DNA of 64,000 nt from CAJXMH01 sp040220135 (GTDB lineage Bacteria > Bacteroidota > Bacteroidia > Flavobacteriales_E > Vicingaceae), in contig JAVJTT010000020.1 in NCBI GenBank assembly GCA_040220135.1, positions 248,001 through 312,000 of the forward strand. The letters run 5' to 3'. The notes beneath the pieces were generated by a model that saw only the letters and a list, made by a program, of their open reading frames with translations, searched no databases and was not told the DNA's origin. Both the position numbers and the translations under genes were made by a program. Below are positions 52,201 through 59,831 of the stretch, one piece after another; positions within the stretch are counted from its first letter, which is position 1, and every line of letters begins with the position of its first letter.

Positions 52201-52518
52201 TTCCCTTGGACTAAAGGGAGTGTAATTAGGGTCTACATCTTGAGCCGCTATTTTTAAGTAAGGAATAGCTTTTGCCTTTTCTTCTCGATTAAAGGAGTTA
52301 AGGATTGAAATTCCGATGTTGAAATTAACGTTTGCATTGGACTTGTATTTGTCCTGTTCGTACAATTGAATCAGGGTGTCATAGGCTGCCATGAACCGCT
52401 TTTCGTCAACGAGGTAAAGGGCCTCTGTTAGTTTTTCTTTGTCGCTCAATTGAGCTTTGGAAACAAAAGCCGTGAAAAGTAAAACGCCTAAAAGTGAGTA
52501 TTTGAAAATCTTGCTCAT
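49267..52518 (-). CDS. PorE-like envelope protein: TPR, PD40 propeller, CRD, four repeats, OmpA-like end
   Basis: A 1083-residue exported protein with a signal peptide ending FVSKAQ (no lipobox). In order: a TPR-like helical region (~20-170), a PD40 beta-propeller (~175-440) with VTISPDGKMLYFVSDRDGGL, MHPDGKTMYFSSNGH and TSPDGKRAYFSS, a carboxypeptidase-regulatory-like domain (~455-545), four repeats of about 75-100 residues (~563-927), and a C-terminal OmpA-like domain (~955-1083). This is the domain order of PorE, which ties the T9SS to peptidoglycan. The expected Asp of the peptidoglycan-binding GHTD segment is not visible (YADIMITSSASK), although LTKRRA is kept. PorE is a lipoprotein, so this is a relative and not certainly an orthologue. 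Confidence 0.85.
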   Translation of the reverse strand: MSKIFKYSLLGVLLFTAFVSKAQLSDKEKLTEALYLVDEKRFMAAYDTLIQLYEQDKYKSNANVNFNIGISILNSFNREEKAKAIPYLKIAAQDVDPNYTPFSPREKKAPVDAWYYLGKAQHLDYQFSDAEESFNKFETYINENHYLWNAVEREKSMCHFAKKAMQNPVKVKTKNLGGKINGFYPDFSPVITIDESTIYFTSRRLREDSSNYEIYDPQDGMMFEDIYVSYFVDNEWQEPAPLNINTPGHEATVNLSIDGQTLFIYKDINGNGELYKSTFEYDSSGYEIWSEPEKLGSDINSDAYETHVTISPDGKMLYFVSDRDGGLGGKDIYYCRMLPTGKWALSQNAGAVLNSKFDEDGVFMHPDGKTMYFSSNGHQSIGGYDFMYSTLTDSGWTEPTNLGYPINSVDDDVFLVTSPDGKRAYFSSFKEDGYGEKDIYMLELIEAEEKALTLYRGEFTFIDRRVPPAGAAVTITDNETGRLVGSYTPRARDGQFSAILEPNKSYHFMYEAAAYETYEEDIYVPANANYQEIYKEIKLKPVRVGKGLGKISPAPLALANITGGIKQAGKPLDSIKILLLNEQEDLLQKTETDDVGVFDFAKLDPTKTYLIRVITNKDNPITDYEIDLKNDKGEVLTFERLDDSTHIFVPSLFPNEYYKLGEEKIAGVVKKDNNPLAGLNVRLEDEEQETLREETTDEVGEFNFEKLDLDKKYRIIFEGDFPEDPEILLTNQEGEELSFKKVEEGVYVYTPKAYPAGTPVAALSDIEGAVTDENEYPIIGLKVLLLSYEQDLLNSASTDSLGKFNFMDLNLNKTYYIQFEGDYPEDLKLVVANEDFELMPFRKIGEGLYIYEPLYNVRLVNVNNNDLLQEETTDKVEEFNYQKLEADQTYRIIYEADYPDQSEIVIVNTEGKEFKFKRVDEGVFEYRPLPFDGLRSYTLNVEAEEDFQETYPRPEELKGVIAYFQRYFIYNAKDISKQNEKFVAFINDIAKLVEYRGYADIMITSSASKVPTKTWKTNSILTKRRAYDTKRLLETIFKEKGIKEDQYNFVDINTLITGPEYKGDYDTNRSTYEKYQYVRIFVK
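49738..50832 (-). repeat. Four CRD-like repeats within the PorE-like protein
   Basis: Protein-level repeats at residues ~563-664, 665-764, 765-854 and 855-927. Each carries a version of LL..E.DLL...TTD..G.FNF.KLD..KTY.I..E, then a P-D-x-x-I segment and F-K-x-x-E-G-V-Y-x-Y-x-P. The fourth copy lacks the first strand. They look like serial copies of a carboxypeptidase-regulatory-like beta-sandwich. Confidence 0.85.
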
Positions 52519-52554
52519 TGCCTAATGGATAGATCGTGATTTATTGAAACGATA

Positions 52555-52562
52555 CAAATATA
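52555..52562 (-). promoter_or_regulatory. -7 promoter box of the PorE-like operon
   Basis: Minus-strand TATATTTG, an exact TAnnTTTG match, 36 bases before ATG 52518. It would drive the PorE-like gene, the exonuclease and the FAH gene. Confidence 0.5.
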
Positions 52563-52625
52563 TTTTATTCATTGAATAAAACACCGAAATAGGCAATTAA
52601 TCTCCCACAATTTGGTGTTAGTCGA

Positions 52626-53957
52626 TTAAATGTCCCGATTTATATCAAAATCCTCGAGAATGGTAGCAACCCGCTGCACAAAACTTCCTCCTAATGCGCC
52701 ATCTACCACTCGATGATCGTAAGAAAGCGATAAGTACATCATGTGACGAACGCCAATTGTGTCGCCGAAGGGTGTTTCGATAACAGCAGGTTTTTTCTTA
52801 ATTGCTCCAACTGCCATAATCGCTACTTGAGGCTGGTTGATAATAGGCGTTCCCATTACATTGCCGAAGGTGCCTACATTGGTAACTGTAAAAGTACCTC
52901 CTTGAATTTCATCCGGGCCTAGCTTATTGTTTCTTGCTCGATTGGCTAGATCATTGACAGTTTTTGAAAGCCCAACCAAGTTTTTTTGGTCGGCATCTTT
53001 AATTACCGGCACAATTAAATTGCCGCTTGGCAAAGCCGTAGCCATTCCTAGGTTAATGTGCTTTCGCTTAATAATTTTTGTCCCGTCAACGGAAACGTTA
53101 ATCATGGGCATCTCTTTAATGGCTTTTGCCACAGCCTCCATAATGAGTGGAGTAAAGGTGATTTTTTCACCTTCTCTTTCTTGAAATTCTTTTTTCACTT
53201 TGTTTCTCCACATCACCATATTGGTTACATCAGCCTCAACAAAAGAAGTGACATGAGCAGAAGTGTGTTTGGATTTAACCATATGATCTGAGATCATTTT
53301 TCTCATGCGGTCCATTTCCACAATCTCATCTCCTTCTTGCATCGGAATAACTGATGCTGGTGCTGGCGGAGGCGTAGCAGCCTTTGGTGTTTGACTGGCC
53401 TTTGTTGCTGTTGTGCTTTCTGATGTTGAAGTCCCCTTAGACTTGGACTCTATATAGCTCATCAAATCGTCTTTAGTTACTCTATTGTTTAGTCCACTTC
53501 CCTGAATGCTCTCTAGTTCATCTACGCCAATGTTTTCTTTTTCTGCAATACTTCTTACCAAGGGTGAGAAAAATTTACCGCTTGGAGATTGCTTCCCTAC
53601 TTTGCTAGCGGCTTCATTATTTGAGCTAGGCTTGCTTTCTGAAGCTGTTGCAGCCGGCTGCGACTCTTCTTGAACCGTTTCTGTTTTCGATTCTGCATTG
53701 TCGTTGGAACCTTCGCCTTCAATTTCTAAAATAGCAATGGCATCTCCTACTTTTACCACATCATCCTCTTGGAATAGAATTTTTTTGATTACTCCATCTT
53801 CAGGAGCTGGGATTTCTGAGTCAACTTTATCAGTGGCTATCTCTAAAACCGGCTCTTCTGCCTCCACTTGGTCTCCTTCTGATTTTAGCCATTTCGTAAT
53901 GGTCGCCTCAGCAACACTTTCGCCCATTTTAGGCATGATTAATTCAATTTCTGCCAT
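52626..53957 (-). CDS. 2-oxo acid dehydrogenase E2 component (dihydrolipoamide acyltransferase)
   Basis: A 443-residue E2 core of a pyruvate, 2-oxoglutarate or branched-chain dehydrogenase complex. One lipoyl domain (residues 1-~78) has EIATDKVDSE, whose Lys is lipoylated. A Ser/Thr/Ala-rich linker, a peripheral-subunit-binding domain (SPLVRSIAEKENIG) and a second linker rich in Ala and Pro lead to the acyltransferase domain with LSYDHRVVDGALGGSFVQR. ATG 53957 (MAEIELIMPKMGE) is the family start; the frame upstream is ignored. One lipoyl domain plus the core sequence suggests a branched-chain type, but E1 genes are not here to confirm it. Confidence 0.92.
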   Translation of the reverse strand: MAEIELIMPKMGESVAEATITKWLKSEGDQVEAEEPVLEIATDKVDSEIPAPEDGVIKKILFQEDDVVKVGDAIAILEIEGEGSNDNAESKTETVQEESQPAATASESKPSSNNEAASKVGKQSPSGKFFSPLVRSIAEKENIGVDELESIQGSGLNNRVTKDDLMSYIESKSKGTSTSESTTATKASQTPKAATPPPAPASVIPMQEGDEIVEMDRMRKMISDHMVKSKHTSAHVTSFVEADVTNMVMWRNKVKKEFQEREGEKITFTPLIMEAVAKAIKEMPMINVSVDGTKIIKRKHINLGMATALPSGNLIVPVIKDADQKNLVGLSKTVNDLANRARNNKLGPDEIQGGTFTVTNVGTFGNVMGTPIINQPQVAIMAVGAIKKKPAVIETPFGDTIGVRHMMYLSLSYDHRVVDGALGGSFVQRVATILEDFDINRDI

Positions 53958-53984
53958 CTGATAAGTTGATTTTAAATTGAGTTG

Positions 53985-53992
53985 CAAAATTA
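53985..53992 (-). promoter_or_regulatory. -7 promoter box of the E2 gene
   Basis: Minus-strand TAATTTTG followed by C; exact TAnnTTTG, 27 bases before ATG 53957. A second exact match, TATTTTTG, lies at 53995-54002. Confidence 0.45.
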
Positions 53993-54073
53993 ACCAAAAA
54001 TAAGCTGACAACCTTCGGCAGATTTTTGGAGTTTATTCAAAATAAAAGTTTGGTATTTAAGTTAGTGGGAGTA

Positions 54074-54676
54074 ATGAAAAATTGTTTTATTCTTCTTTTC
54101 GTCCTATTGTTTGGGGCTAAGTCTTGGTCTCAAAGTAGCCGAATTGAGAGCTTCCAGTTGCAAGCTTCTTCTAATAATCAAGTGCTTGTGAGGTGGGTTG
54201 TCGGGCCAGGTTCTACTTGTAATGCGCCCCAAGTTCAACATAGTTTAGATGGCGAAAACTTTACCACAGTTTATACCTACCCCGGGGTTTGTGGCGGCAC
54301 AGATGAGGCGGAGTCGTATTCTTGGGTACACGCCAATGCTAAGCCCTATAGCTTTAATTACTACAGGGTAAAATTGGATGAAGGGGAATTTACCCTGACA
54401 AAACAGCTGGATCTAAATTCAAACTTGGCCAATACCAACTTTTTAGTTTATCCCAATCCAACGAAAGGAGAAGTTACCTTAGAATGGAGAAACGAGGCGC
54501 GCTTAACTTATGACCTGCTTTTGATTAATGCAGAAAGTGTAAAAATTTTGGAGATTAAAAGCATTACAACGAATCAAAAAAAGGTTCACCTTCCAAACTT
54601 AAAAGCAGGGGTTTATTACTTTATCCTAATTCAAGCTGGGGAAATAAGCCAATTTCGTCAAATAGTGATTTATTAG
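54074..54676 (+). CDS. Small secreted protein with T9SS type A sorting domain
   Basis: A 200-residue protein with a signal peptide (MKNCFILLFVLLFGAKSWSQ). A fibronectin-like or beta-sandwich segment follows (IESFQLQASSNNQVLVRW). The C-terminal 75 residues are a type A T9SS sorting signal: FLVYPNPTKGEVTLEW, then LLINAESVKILE and LPNLKAGVYYFILI with a final RQIVIY. It should be secreted through the T9SS and probably anchored to the surface. ATG 54074 is chosen because it starts the signal peptide; the frame is open to 54026. The TAG stop overlaps the stop of the convergent GT2 gene. Confidence 0.9.
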   Translation: MKNCFILLFVLLFGAKSWSQSSRIESFQLQASSNNQVLVRWVVGPGSTCNAPQVQHSLDGENFTTVYTYPGVCGGTDEAESYSWVHANAKPYSFNYYRVKLDEGEFTLTKQLDLNSNLANTNFLVYPNPTKGEVTLEWRNEARLTYDLLLINAESVKILEIKSITTNQKKVHLPNLKAGVYYFILIQAGEISQFRQIVIY

Positions 54677-56640
54677 GCTTGTGGACTGCTGTCAAGTTTG
54701 CTTAAGTTTTTAAAAACAATCTCTAGGTCTTTGAGAAGACTGTAATCTCTACCGTATTCAAAATTGATGCGGTCTTTACTTTTTTCATCTACTTGAATAC
54801 CTCTAAATTGATCGGAAGGAACGAATATCCCTCTTTTCAACTTCAGTTGATAATCTGGTAGTTCTGCCATTTTAGCAAAACCGACGAAAGAGAGTGACCC
54901 ACTTAACACTCTGAAGAGATTACTAAAATAGCGAACAAAAGAGGAGCTTAACCAAATAAAGATGGGAAAGAGAAGTAAAAAGAAAAGGGATAAGCTGATG
55001 TCAAGTATGCGCTTATTTCTTTGATTTACTGGCTTTAATAAGGCATTAGCACCTATTACATAATATTCTCCGCTGTGTTGGTTTGAATTGCTGCCAATAA
55101 TGTAGAGGCTTTCAGGTGGAGCAATTTTAAAATCGACCTCTTTGCTGCTAAGCTTCGCCATTTGTCGGATAATCTCTTCCGAGCTTACGTCTTTCGAGCA
55201 AAAAATCACTTCATTAATCTTGTAGATTTCGATAATGTCTTCTAATTGGTAGAGCTTTGCCGTGTAATTAAAAAAACCTTCGTTTTCTTCCCCCGCATTG
55301 ATGTAGCAAATAAACTGGGGTTCCACCAAAGTGTCTTTAATAAGAGCATCAATTCTTTTTAGCTCATTTTCTTTGCCCACAATTGCAATTCGATTCTCTT
55401 TGTTTTTTTCAAGCACCCTAATCTTGAACAAGCTTAAGAGTAGGCGATAGGCAGGTATAACAAAAAGCGTCCAAACCACACTAAACAATACAATTGCTCT
55501 CGAAAAACGGTAGGATTCGTCAAGTAGAGAATACACAATTAAAACCACCAAAGAAGCTGAAAAAGCGCCCTTTACCACATTCTTGAATTTAGTAGGAATG
55601 CTGTAGGCTCCACTAAAAAGAAAAACCAAAAGGTATACCCCAACCATAATGGGGATGCCATAGTTATCAACCGCTTCTGGGTAATATTGACCTGCGGCTT
55701 TTTTTACATTCGCCTCATAATAATTCATAAACCAAACAATGCCACCTACTAGCAATAAGGCATCTAATAAGGGAAGTACTATGTGTTTGGCGGTTCGGGT
55801 TAGCACTGCTATGCCCGCTCTTAAATAAATGGCAATGTTGATGAAAGTAGAAAAGAGCTTTGCATTTTTATCCGAGAAGTGTTTTTTGGCAAAAATGGCC
55901 ATCGCTCGGTAAAAAACAAACACATAGTTGATGCTGCTTTTTTTTGTGCTTTCTCCTTTATAATGGATTATTGAAGTGTCAGAGAGGTAATAGTTTTTGT
56001 AATTGGCTTGGGTAATTCTGTAAGAGAGATCAATGTCCTCGCCATACATAAAGAAATTCTCATCCAATAAGCCAATCTGGTCTAAGACCTCTTTGCGAAT
56101 CATCATAAAGGCGCCGCTTAAAACTTCTACCGCATGGTTTTGGTTTTTTGAAAGATAGCCTAAATGATACTGACCAAACTTTTTTGATTTGGGAAAAAGC
56201 TGAGACAAACCAAATATTTTGTAAAAAGCGACTGCCGGGGTGGGTAGACCCCGCTTAGATTCTGGTAGAAAAGTGCCTTTTCCATCTAGCATTTTAACGC
56301 CTAAGCCACCAGCATCCTCATGTTCTTCAAAGAAATTGAGGCAGCATTTAAAAGTGTCCTCTTCGACTACAGTATCCGGGTTGAGCAGTAGAATAAACTG
56401 ACCACCGGCTTTTTTAATTGCCTGATTGTTAGCTTTTGAAAAGCCGAGATTTTCCTTGTTTTCAATCAGCTTTACAGCCGGGAACTTTTCCTTTACCATC
56501 TTTACGGAACCGTCCACTGAGTTATTGTCGACTACAAAAACTTCCAATTCAATGCCTTTAGCCGCCTTAAAAACTGAGATCAAACAGTTTTCAAGAAAAT
56601 ACTGCACATTATAGTTAACAATAACGACGCTAAGCTTCAT
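54673..56640 (-). CDS. GT2 glycosyltransferase fused to a degenerate polyprenyl phosphoglycosyltransferase
   Basis: A 655-residue fusion. Residues ~1-240 are a GT-A family 2 glycosyltransferase with LSVVIVNYNVQYFLE, VFVVDNNSVDGSV, LLLNPDTVVEEDTF and FFMYGEDIDLSYRI. Next come four membrane helices (~265-410), a CoA-binding-like Rossmann domain (~420-520, NRIAIVGKENELKRI), then NKRILDISLSLFFLLLFPIF, the entry helix of WbaP/EpsE-type transferases. The following catalytic core (the GPVFF, KFRSM and DELPQL segments) is absent; the chain passes straight to LFRVLSGSLSFVGFAKM, matching the end of that domain. GT2 activity is likely; phosphosugar transfer is not. ATG 56640 starts 6 bp after the recR stop region. 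Confidence 0.88.
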   Translation of the reverse strand: MKLSVVIVNYNVQYFLENCLISVFKAAKGIELEVFVVDNNSVDGSVKMVKEKFPAVKLIENKENLGFSKANNQAIKKAGGQFILLLNPDTVVEEDTFKCCLNFFEEHEDAGGLGVKMLDGKGTFLPESKRGLPTPAVAFYKIFGLSQLFPKSKKFGQYHLGYLSKNQNHAVEVLSGAFMMIRKEVLDQIGLLDENFFMYGEDIDLSYRITQANYKNYYLSDTSIIHYKGESTKKSSINYVFVFYRAMAIFAKKHFSDKNAKLFSTFINIAIYLRAGIAVLTRTAKHIVLPLLDALLLVGGIVWFMNYYEANVKKAAGQYYPEAVDNYGIPIMVGVYLLVFLFSGAYSIPTKFKNVVKGAFSASLVVLIVYSLLDESYRFSRAIVLFSVVWTLFVIPAYRLLLSLFKIRVLEKNKENRIAIVGKENELKRIDALIKDTLVEPQFICYINAGEENEGFFNYTAKLYQLEDIIEIYKINEVIFCSKDVSSEEIIRQMAKLSSKEVDFKIAPPESLYIIGSNSNQHSGEYYVIGANALLKPVNQRNKRILDISLSLFFLLLFPIFIWLSSSFVRYFSNLFRVLSGSLSFVGFAKMAELPDYQLKLKRGIFVPSDQFRGIQVDEKSKDRINFEYGRDYSLLKDLEIVFKNLSKLDSSPQA

Positions 56641-56645
56641 CAAAA

Positions 56646-57266
56646 CTATCCGGCTAAGGTAGATTCATAAGGAACTCGATTTACTAAAGACCTTCCTAAG
56701 GTTAGTTCATCGGCATATTCTAGCTCATCGCCAACAGCGATACCGCGGGCAATGGTTGAAACACTCAAATTTAGGTGCTTTACTCTTTTGTATACGTAAA
56801 AGTTGGTGGTGTCACCTTCCATGGTTGAGCTTAGGGCCATTATGATTTCATTGGCCTTGCCTTTCTCTAGGCGTTGCACCAATTCATCAATTTTTAAATC
56901 TGCTGGGCCAATGCCATCCATGGGTGAAATTATACCACCCAAAACGTGGTACTTGCCGCGGTATTGCCCGGTGTTTTCGATTGCCATTACATCGCGAATG
57001 TCTTCTACCACACAAAGTGTGCTCTCATCGCGAGCCGGGTTTCGACAAAGTTCGCAAACCTCTTGGTCAGAAAGGTTGAAACACTCTTGGCAATATTGTA
57101 TTTCAGAACGAAGGTCAATGAATGCCTGACCAAAACGTCGAACTTCTTCCTCTTCCTGTTTTAACAGAAACAAAGCAAGTCTCATGGCCGTGCGCTTCCC
57201 AATTCCGGGCAAACTGGAAAATTGCTCAACCGCATTGGCAAGTAATTTCGATGAATGTTCTTCCAA
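56646..57266 (-). CDS. recR: Recombination protein RecR
   Basis: RecR works with RecF and RecO to load RecA at gaps. The 206-residue product has the helix-hairpin-helix LPGIGKRTAMRLALFLL, a zinc finger CQECFNLSDQEVCELC, and a Toprim domain with LCVVEDIRDVMAIENTG and LGGIISPMDGIGP. The only suitable start is TTG at 57266 (MEEHSSKLL); the next Met is at residue 28, inside the conserved HhH. A perfect -7 box lies at 57282-57289. It is followed by the GT2 fusion gene on the same transcript. Confidence 0.97.
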   Translation of the reverse strand: MEEHSSKLLANAVEQFSSLPGIGKRTAMRLALFLLKQEEEEVRRFGQAFIDLRSEIQYCQECFNLSDQEVCELCRNPARDESTLCVVEDIRDVMAIENTGQYRGKYHVLGGIISPMDGIGPADLKIDELVQRLEKGKANEIIMALSSTMEGDTTNFYVYKRVKHLNLSVSTIARGIAVGDELEYADELTLGRSLVNRVPYESTLAG

Positions 57267-57281
57267 GGTTCAATTTTGATT

Positions 57282-57289
57282 CAAAATTA
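57282..57289 (-). promoter_or_regulatory. -7 promoter box of recR
   Basis: Minus-strand TAATTTTG, exact TAnnTTTG, 15 bases before the TTG start at 57266. Its position supports the TTG start. Confidence 0.5.
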
Positions 57290-57381
57290 CGAAGCTAAAT
57301 CCACAACCGAAGGGCCTTTCTACTTGAGCATTTGTTTTTAAAGTGCCCCTTTTTTCCGTATTTCGCGGCAGATTTAGAACG

Positions 57382-58842
57382 ATGAGCTCTGCAATAGTCT
57401 TAACCATTATATCGCTTTACTTTGCTAGCTTACTGCTGATCAGTTACTTCACTTCACGCGGAGCCAACAATCAGAGCTTTTTTATCGGCAATCGCAACTC
57501 GCCTTGGTACATTGTGGCATTTGGCATGATTGGAACTTCGCTTTCCGGAGTTACTTTTATTTCAGTTCCCGGTTGGGTGGGCGATAGCCAATTTTCTTAT
57601 CTGCAAATGGTTTTGGGTTACTTGCTAGGTTACATGGTGGTAGGTGGAGTGCTTATGCCACTCTATTATCGCTTGAATTTAACTTCAATTTACACCTACT
57701 TAGAAGGCCGATTTGGTTTTTGGAGTTATAAAACTGGCGCCTTTTATTTTATTCTTTCGCGAACCATTGGGGCCGCCTTCCGTCTTTATTTGGTGGCCAA
57801 TGTGCTCCAACTCGCCATCTTTGACGCTTGGAATGTGCCTTATGCAGTAACCGTGGCCATTACCATACTCCTAATTTGGATCTACACCAACAAAGGCGGA
57901 ATTAAAACCATCGTTTGGACAGACTCTCTGCAAACCCTATTCATGCTTTTAGCTGTTGGTATTACAGTATGGAAAATCGGTGGTGCGCTTGATTTATCCA
58001 TTTCTGGAATTGTTTCAGCAGTTGATCAAAGTGAATTTTCCAAGACTTTCTTTTTTGATGACTGGCGCAGTCAAAAATTCTTTTGGAAGCAGTTTTTAAG
58101 TGGAGCTTTTATCACCATTGTAATGACAGGTTTAGATCAGGACATGATGCAGAAAAACTTAAGTTGTAAAAGCTTGAAAGAGGCCCAACTTAATATGTTT
58201 TCTTTTAGTACAGTTTTGGTTTTTGTAAACCTGATGTTTTTAAGTCTAGGCGCTTTGCTTTACCTCTATGCTGACCAAATAGGTTTAGCTATTCCACAGC
58301 AAACCGATGAGCTTTATCCTGCCCTCGCATTAGGCGGTGAATTGGGCTTTACAGTAGCCATTTTGTTTATCCTTGGGCTAATCGCCGCTGCTTATTCTTC
58401 TGCTGATTCAGCTTTAACTGCCTTAACCACTTCGGTTTGCATAGACTTGATAGACATTAAGCATAAAGAAGAAAAGCAAAGGGATAAATTGAGAAAGAAA
58501 GTGCACATTATTATGTCATTTGTGCTTTTTTTGGTCATCATTGCTTTTAGTTTTATAAGTGATGAAAGCGTGATCAGTAGTTTGTTTAAAGCAGCAGGGT
58601 ATACTTACGGACCGCTCTTAGGGTTATACGCTTTTGGCATGATCACCAAAAAGCGATTGAAGGACAAGGCCGTACCTTGGCTTTGTGTTATAGCTCCAAT
58701 CTTAACCTATTTGGTCCAACTCTATTCTAAAGAGCTATTCTTTGGTTACCAGTTTGGTTTTGAAATTATTATTTTAAATGGGTTAATCACCTTTTGTGGC
58801 CTTGCTATTCTCTCGCTTTCCTTTATCAACAAAGAGACTTAG
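57382..58842 (+). CDS. Sodium:solute symporter family protein
   Basis: A 486-residue transporter of the SSS family with about 13 helices. GNRNSPWYIVAFGMIGTSLSG and TFISVPGWVGDSQF at helices 1-2, RTIGAAFRLYLVANVLQ and GLIAAAYSSADSALTALTTS (helix 8, with sodium-binding Ser residues) are typical. Substrate is unknown; choline, sugar and amino acid carriers share this fold. ATG 57382 (MSSAIVLTI) is chosen over an in-frame GTG at 57343. It diverges from recR; a possible -7 element TATTTCGC is at 57359. Confidence 0.9.
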   Translation: MSSAIVLTIISLYFASLLLISYFTSRGANNQSFFIGNRNSPWYIVAFGMIGTSLSGVTFISVPGWVGDSQFSYLQMVLGYLLGYMVVGGVLMPLYYRLNLTSIYTYLEGRFGFWSYKTGAFYFILSRTIGAAFRLYLVANVLQLAIFDAWNVPYAVTVAITILLIWIYTNKGGIKTIVWTDSLQTLFMLLAVGITVWKIGGALDLSISGIVSAVDQSEFSKTFFFDDWRSQKFFWKQFLSGAFITIVMTGLDQDMMQKNLSCKSLKEAQLNMFSFSTVLVFVNLMFLSLGALLYLYADQIGLAIPQQTDELYPALALGGELGFTVAILFILGLIAAAYSSADSALTALTTSVCIDLIDIKHKEEKQRDKLRKKVHIIMSFVLFLVIIAFSFISDESVISSLFKAAGYTYGPLLGLYAFGMITKKRLKDKAVPWLCVIAPILTYLVQLYSKELFFGYQFGFEIIILNGLITFCGLAILSLSFINKET

Positions 58843-58881
58843 AAAAGATGAAAGCTAGATTTGTTGGATTTTAACTCAATT

Positions 58882-58909
58882 CCCTAATTTAGGGGACAAA
58901 TATATCCCC
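58882..58909 (+). promoter_or_regulatory. Two overlapping hairpins abutting a start codon
   Basis: CCCTAA-T-TTAGGG (58882-58894) is a perfect palindrome around one base. GGGGA (58892-58896) can instead pair with TCCCC (58905-58909), the five bases just before ATG 58910. The two pairings share the G run and exclude each other. TAATTTAG at 58885-58892 may also be a -7 box, in which case only part of this would be transcribed. Confidence 0.35.
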
Positions 58910-59821
58910 ATGAAAAAGGTTACGATTGTACTTCCCCTTATTTGTTCACTCTTGTGGATTTCTTGTGCCGAACCAAGTCAAAAGAAGGCGAAAGAAAAGA
59001 ATGCTGATTCGAAAGAAGAGGCTTTAAAAGAAAAGGCAAAAGCCCCTATGAAAGAGCATATGAATCGTGCCTTTTACCCCATACCTTCGCCAGAGCAAAT
59101 GTTTGGTTTTATTAATGATGCTGGAGTGGCTTACTCTAAAGGATTGACCAACCCGGCTAAGAATGCCGAGCAATATGTAGACCCTTCAGCGAAAGCTTTG
59201 AATTTTGGGGTGTATACGGCAGACCTAGCTTATGCAGCTGCTTACGAAGACATTCAATCAACTTTAGAACTCTATAAAACAGTGCGCAAAATGAGTGCTG
59301 AGTTGAACATTGATGAAATGATGACTGAAGAAATGATGAAAAAGGTGCAAGCTAACTTAGAGCAAAAAGATTCATTGACCATCATTGCCGGTCGCTCTTA
59401 TTACCAAGCAGTTGAATATTTAGAGAGAAATGAAATGCAAGGCAAATTGGCACTGATGTCATTAGGAGGTTGGGTGGAAAGCATTTATCTTACCATCAAT
59501 GCCATGCAGGGCTTTGAAAAGGATTCAGAGACAGTGCAGCGAATAGCGGATCAAAAGATCACTTTTGGGAACTTGTACACTTATCTAAGAAAAAATGAAA
59601 AGGAAACCGGGGTGAAAGAAGCCTTAAAAGAAGTGCAAGATATACGAGGGGTTTTTGGGTCTTTGGTAGAGAAGAAGATAGGAGAAACAAACTCTTCTTC
59701 TCAGAAGAAAAAACTAGTGCTTGGTGGAGAAAAGAAAATTACCATGACAGAAGCTCAGTTCAATGAATTAAAGAAAGTGGTGAACCAATACCGCTCTAAA
59801 ATAACAGGCGAAGCGCTTTAA
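58910..59821 (+). CDS. Lipoprotein of unknown function
   Basis: A 303-residue lipoprotein: MKKVTIVLPLICSLLWISCAEPS with Cys19 as lipidation site. A Lys/Glu-rich linker (residues ~23-45) precedes a mostly helical domain with NFGVYTADLAYAAAYEDIQ and ALMSLGGWVESIYLTINAMQ. The helical content and a conserved-looking ESIYLT segment recall unnamed Bacteroidota lipoproteins. No catalytic motif is visible. The next gene begins 10 bp downstream, so the two are probably co-transcribed. Its start codon is preceded by two alternative hairpins. Confidence 0.75.
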   Translation: MKKVTIVLPLICSLLWISCAEPSQKKAKEKNADSKEEALKEKAKAPMKEHMNRAFYPIPSPEQMFGFINDAGVAYSKGLTNPAKNAEQYVDPSAKALNFGVYTADLAYAAAYEDIQSTLELYKTVRKMSAELNIDEMMTEEMMKKVQANLEQKDSLTIIAGRSYYQAVEYLERNEMQGKLALMSLGGWVESIYLTINAMQGFEKDSETVQRIADQKITFGNLYTYLRKNEKETGVKEALKEVQDIRGVFGSLVEKKIGETNSSSQKKKLVLGGEKKITMTEAQFNELKKVVNQYRSKITGEAL

Positions 59822-59831
59822 ACCTATACTT

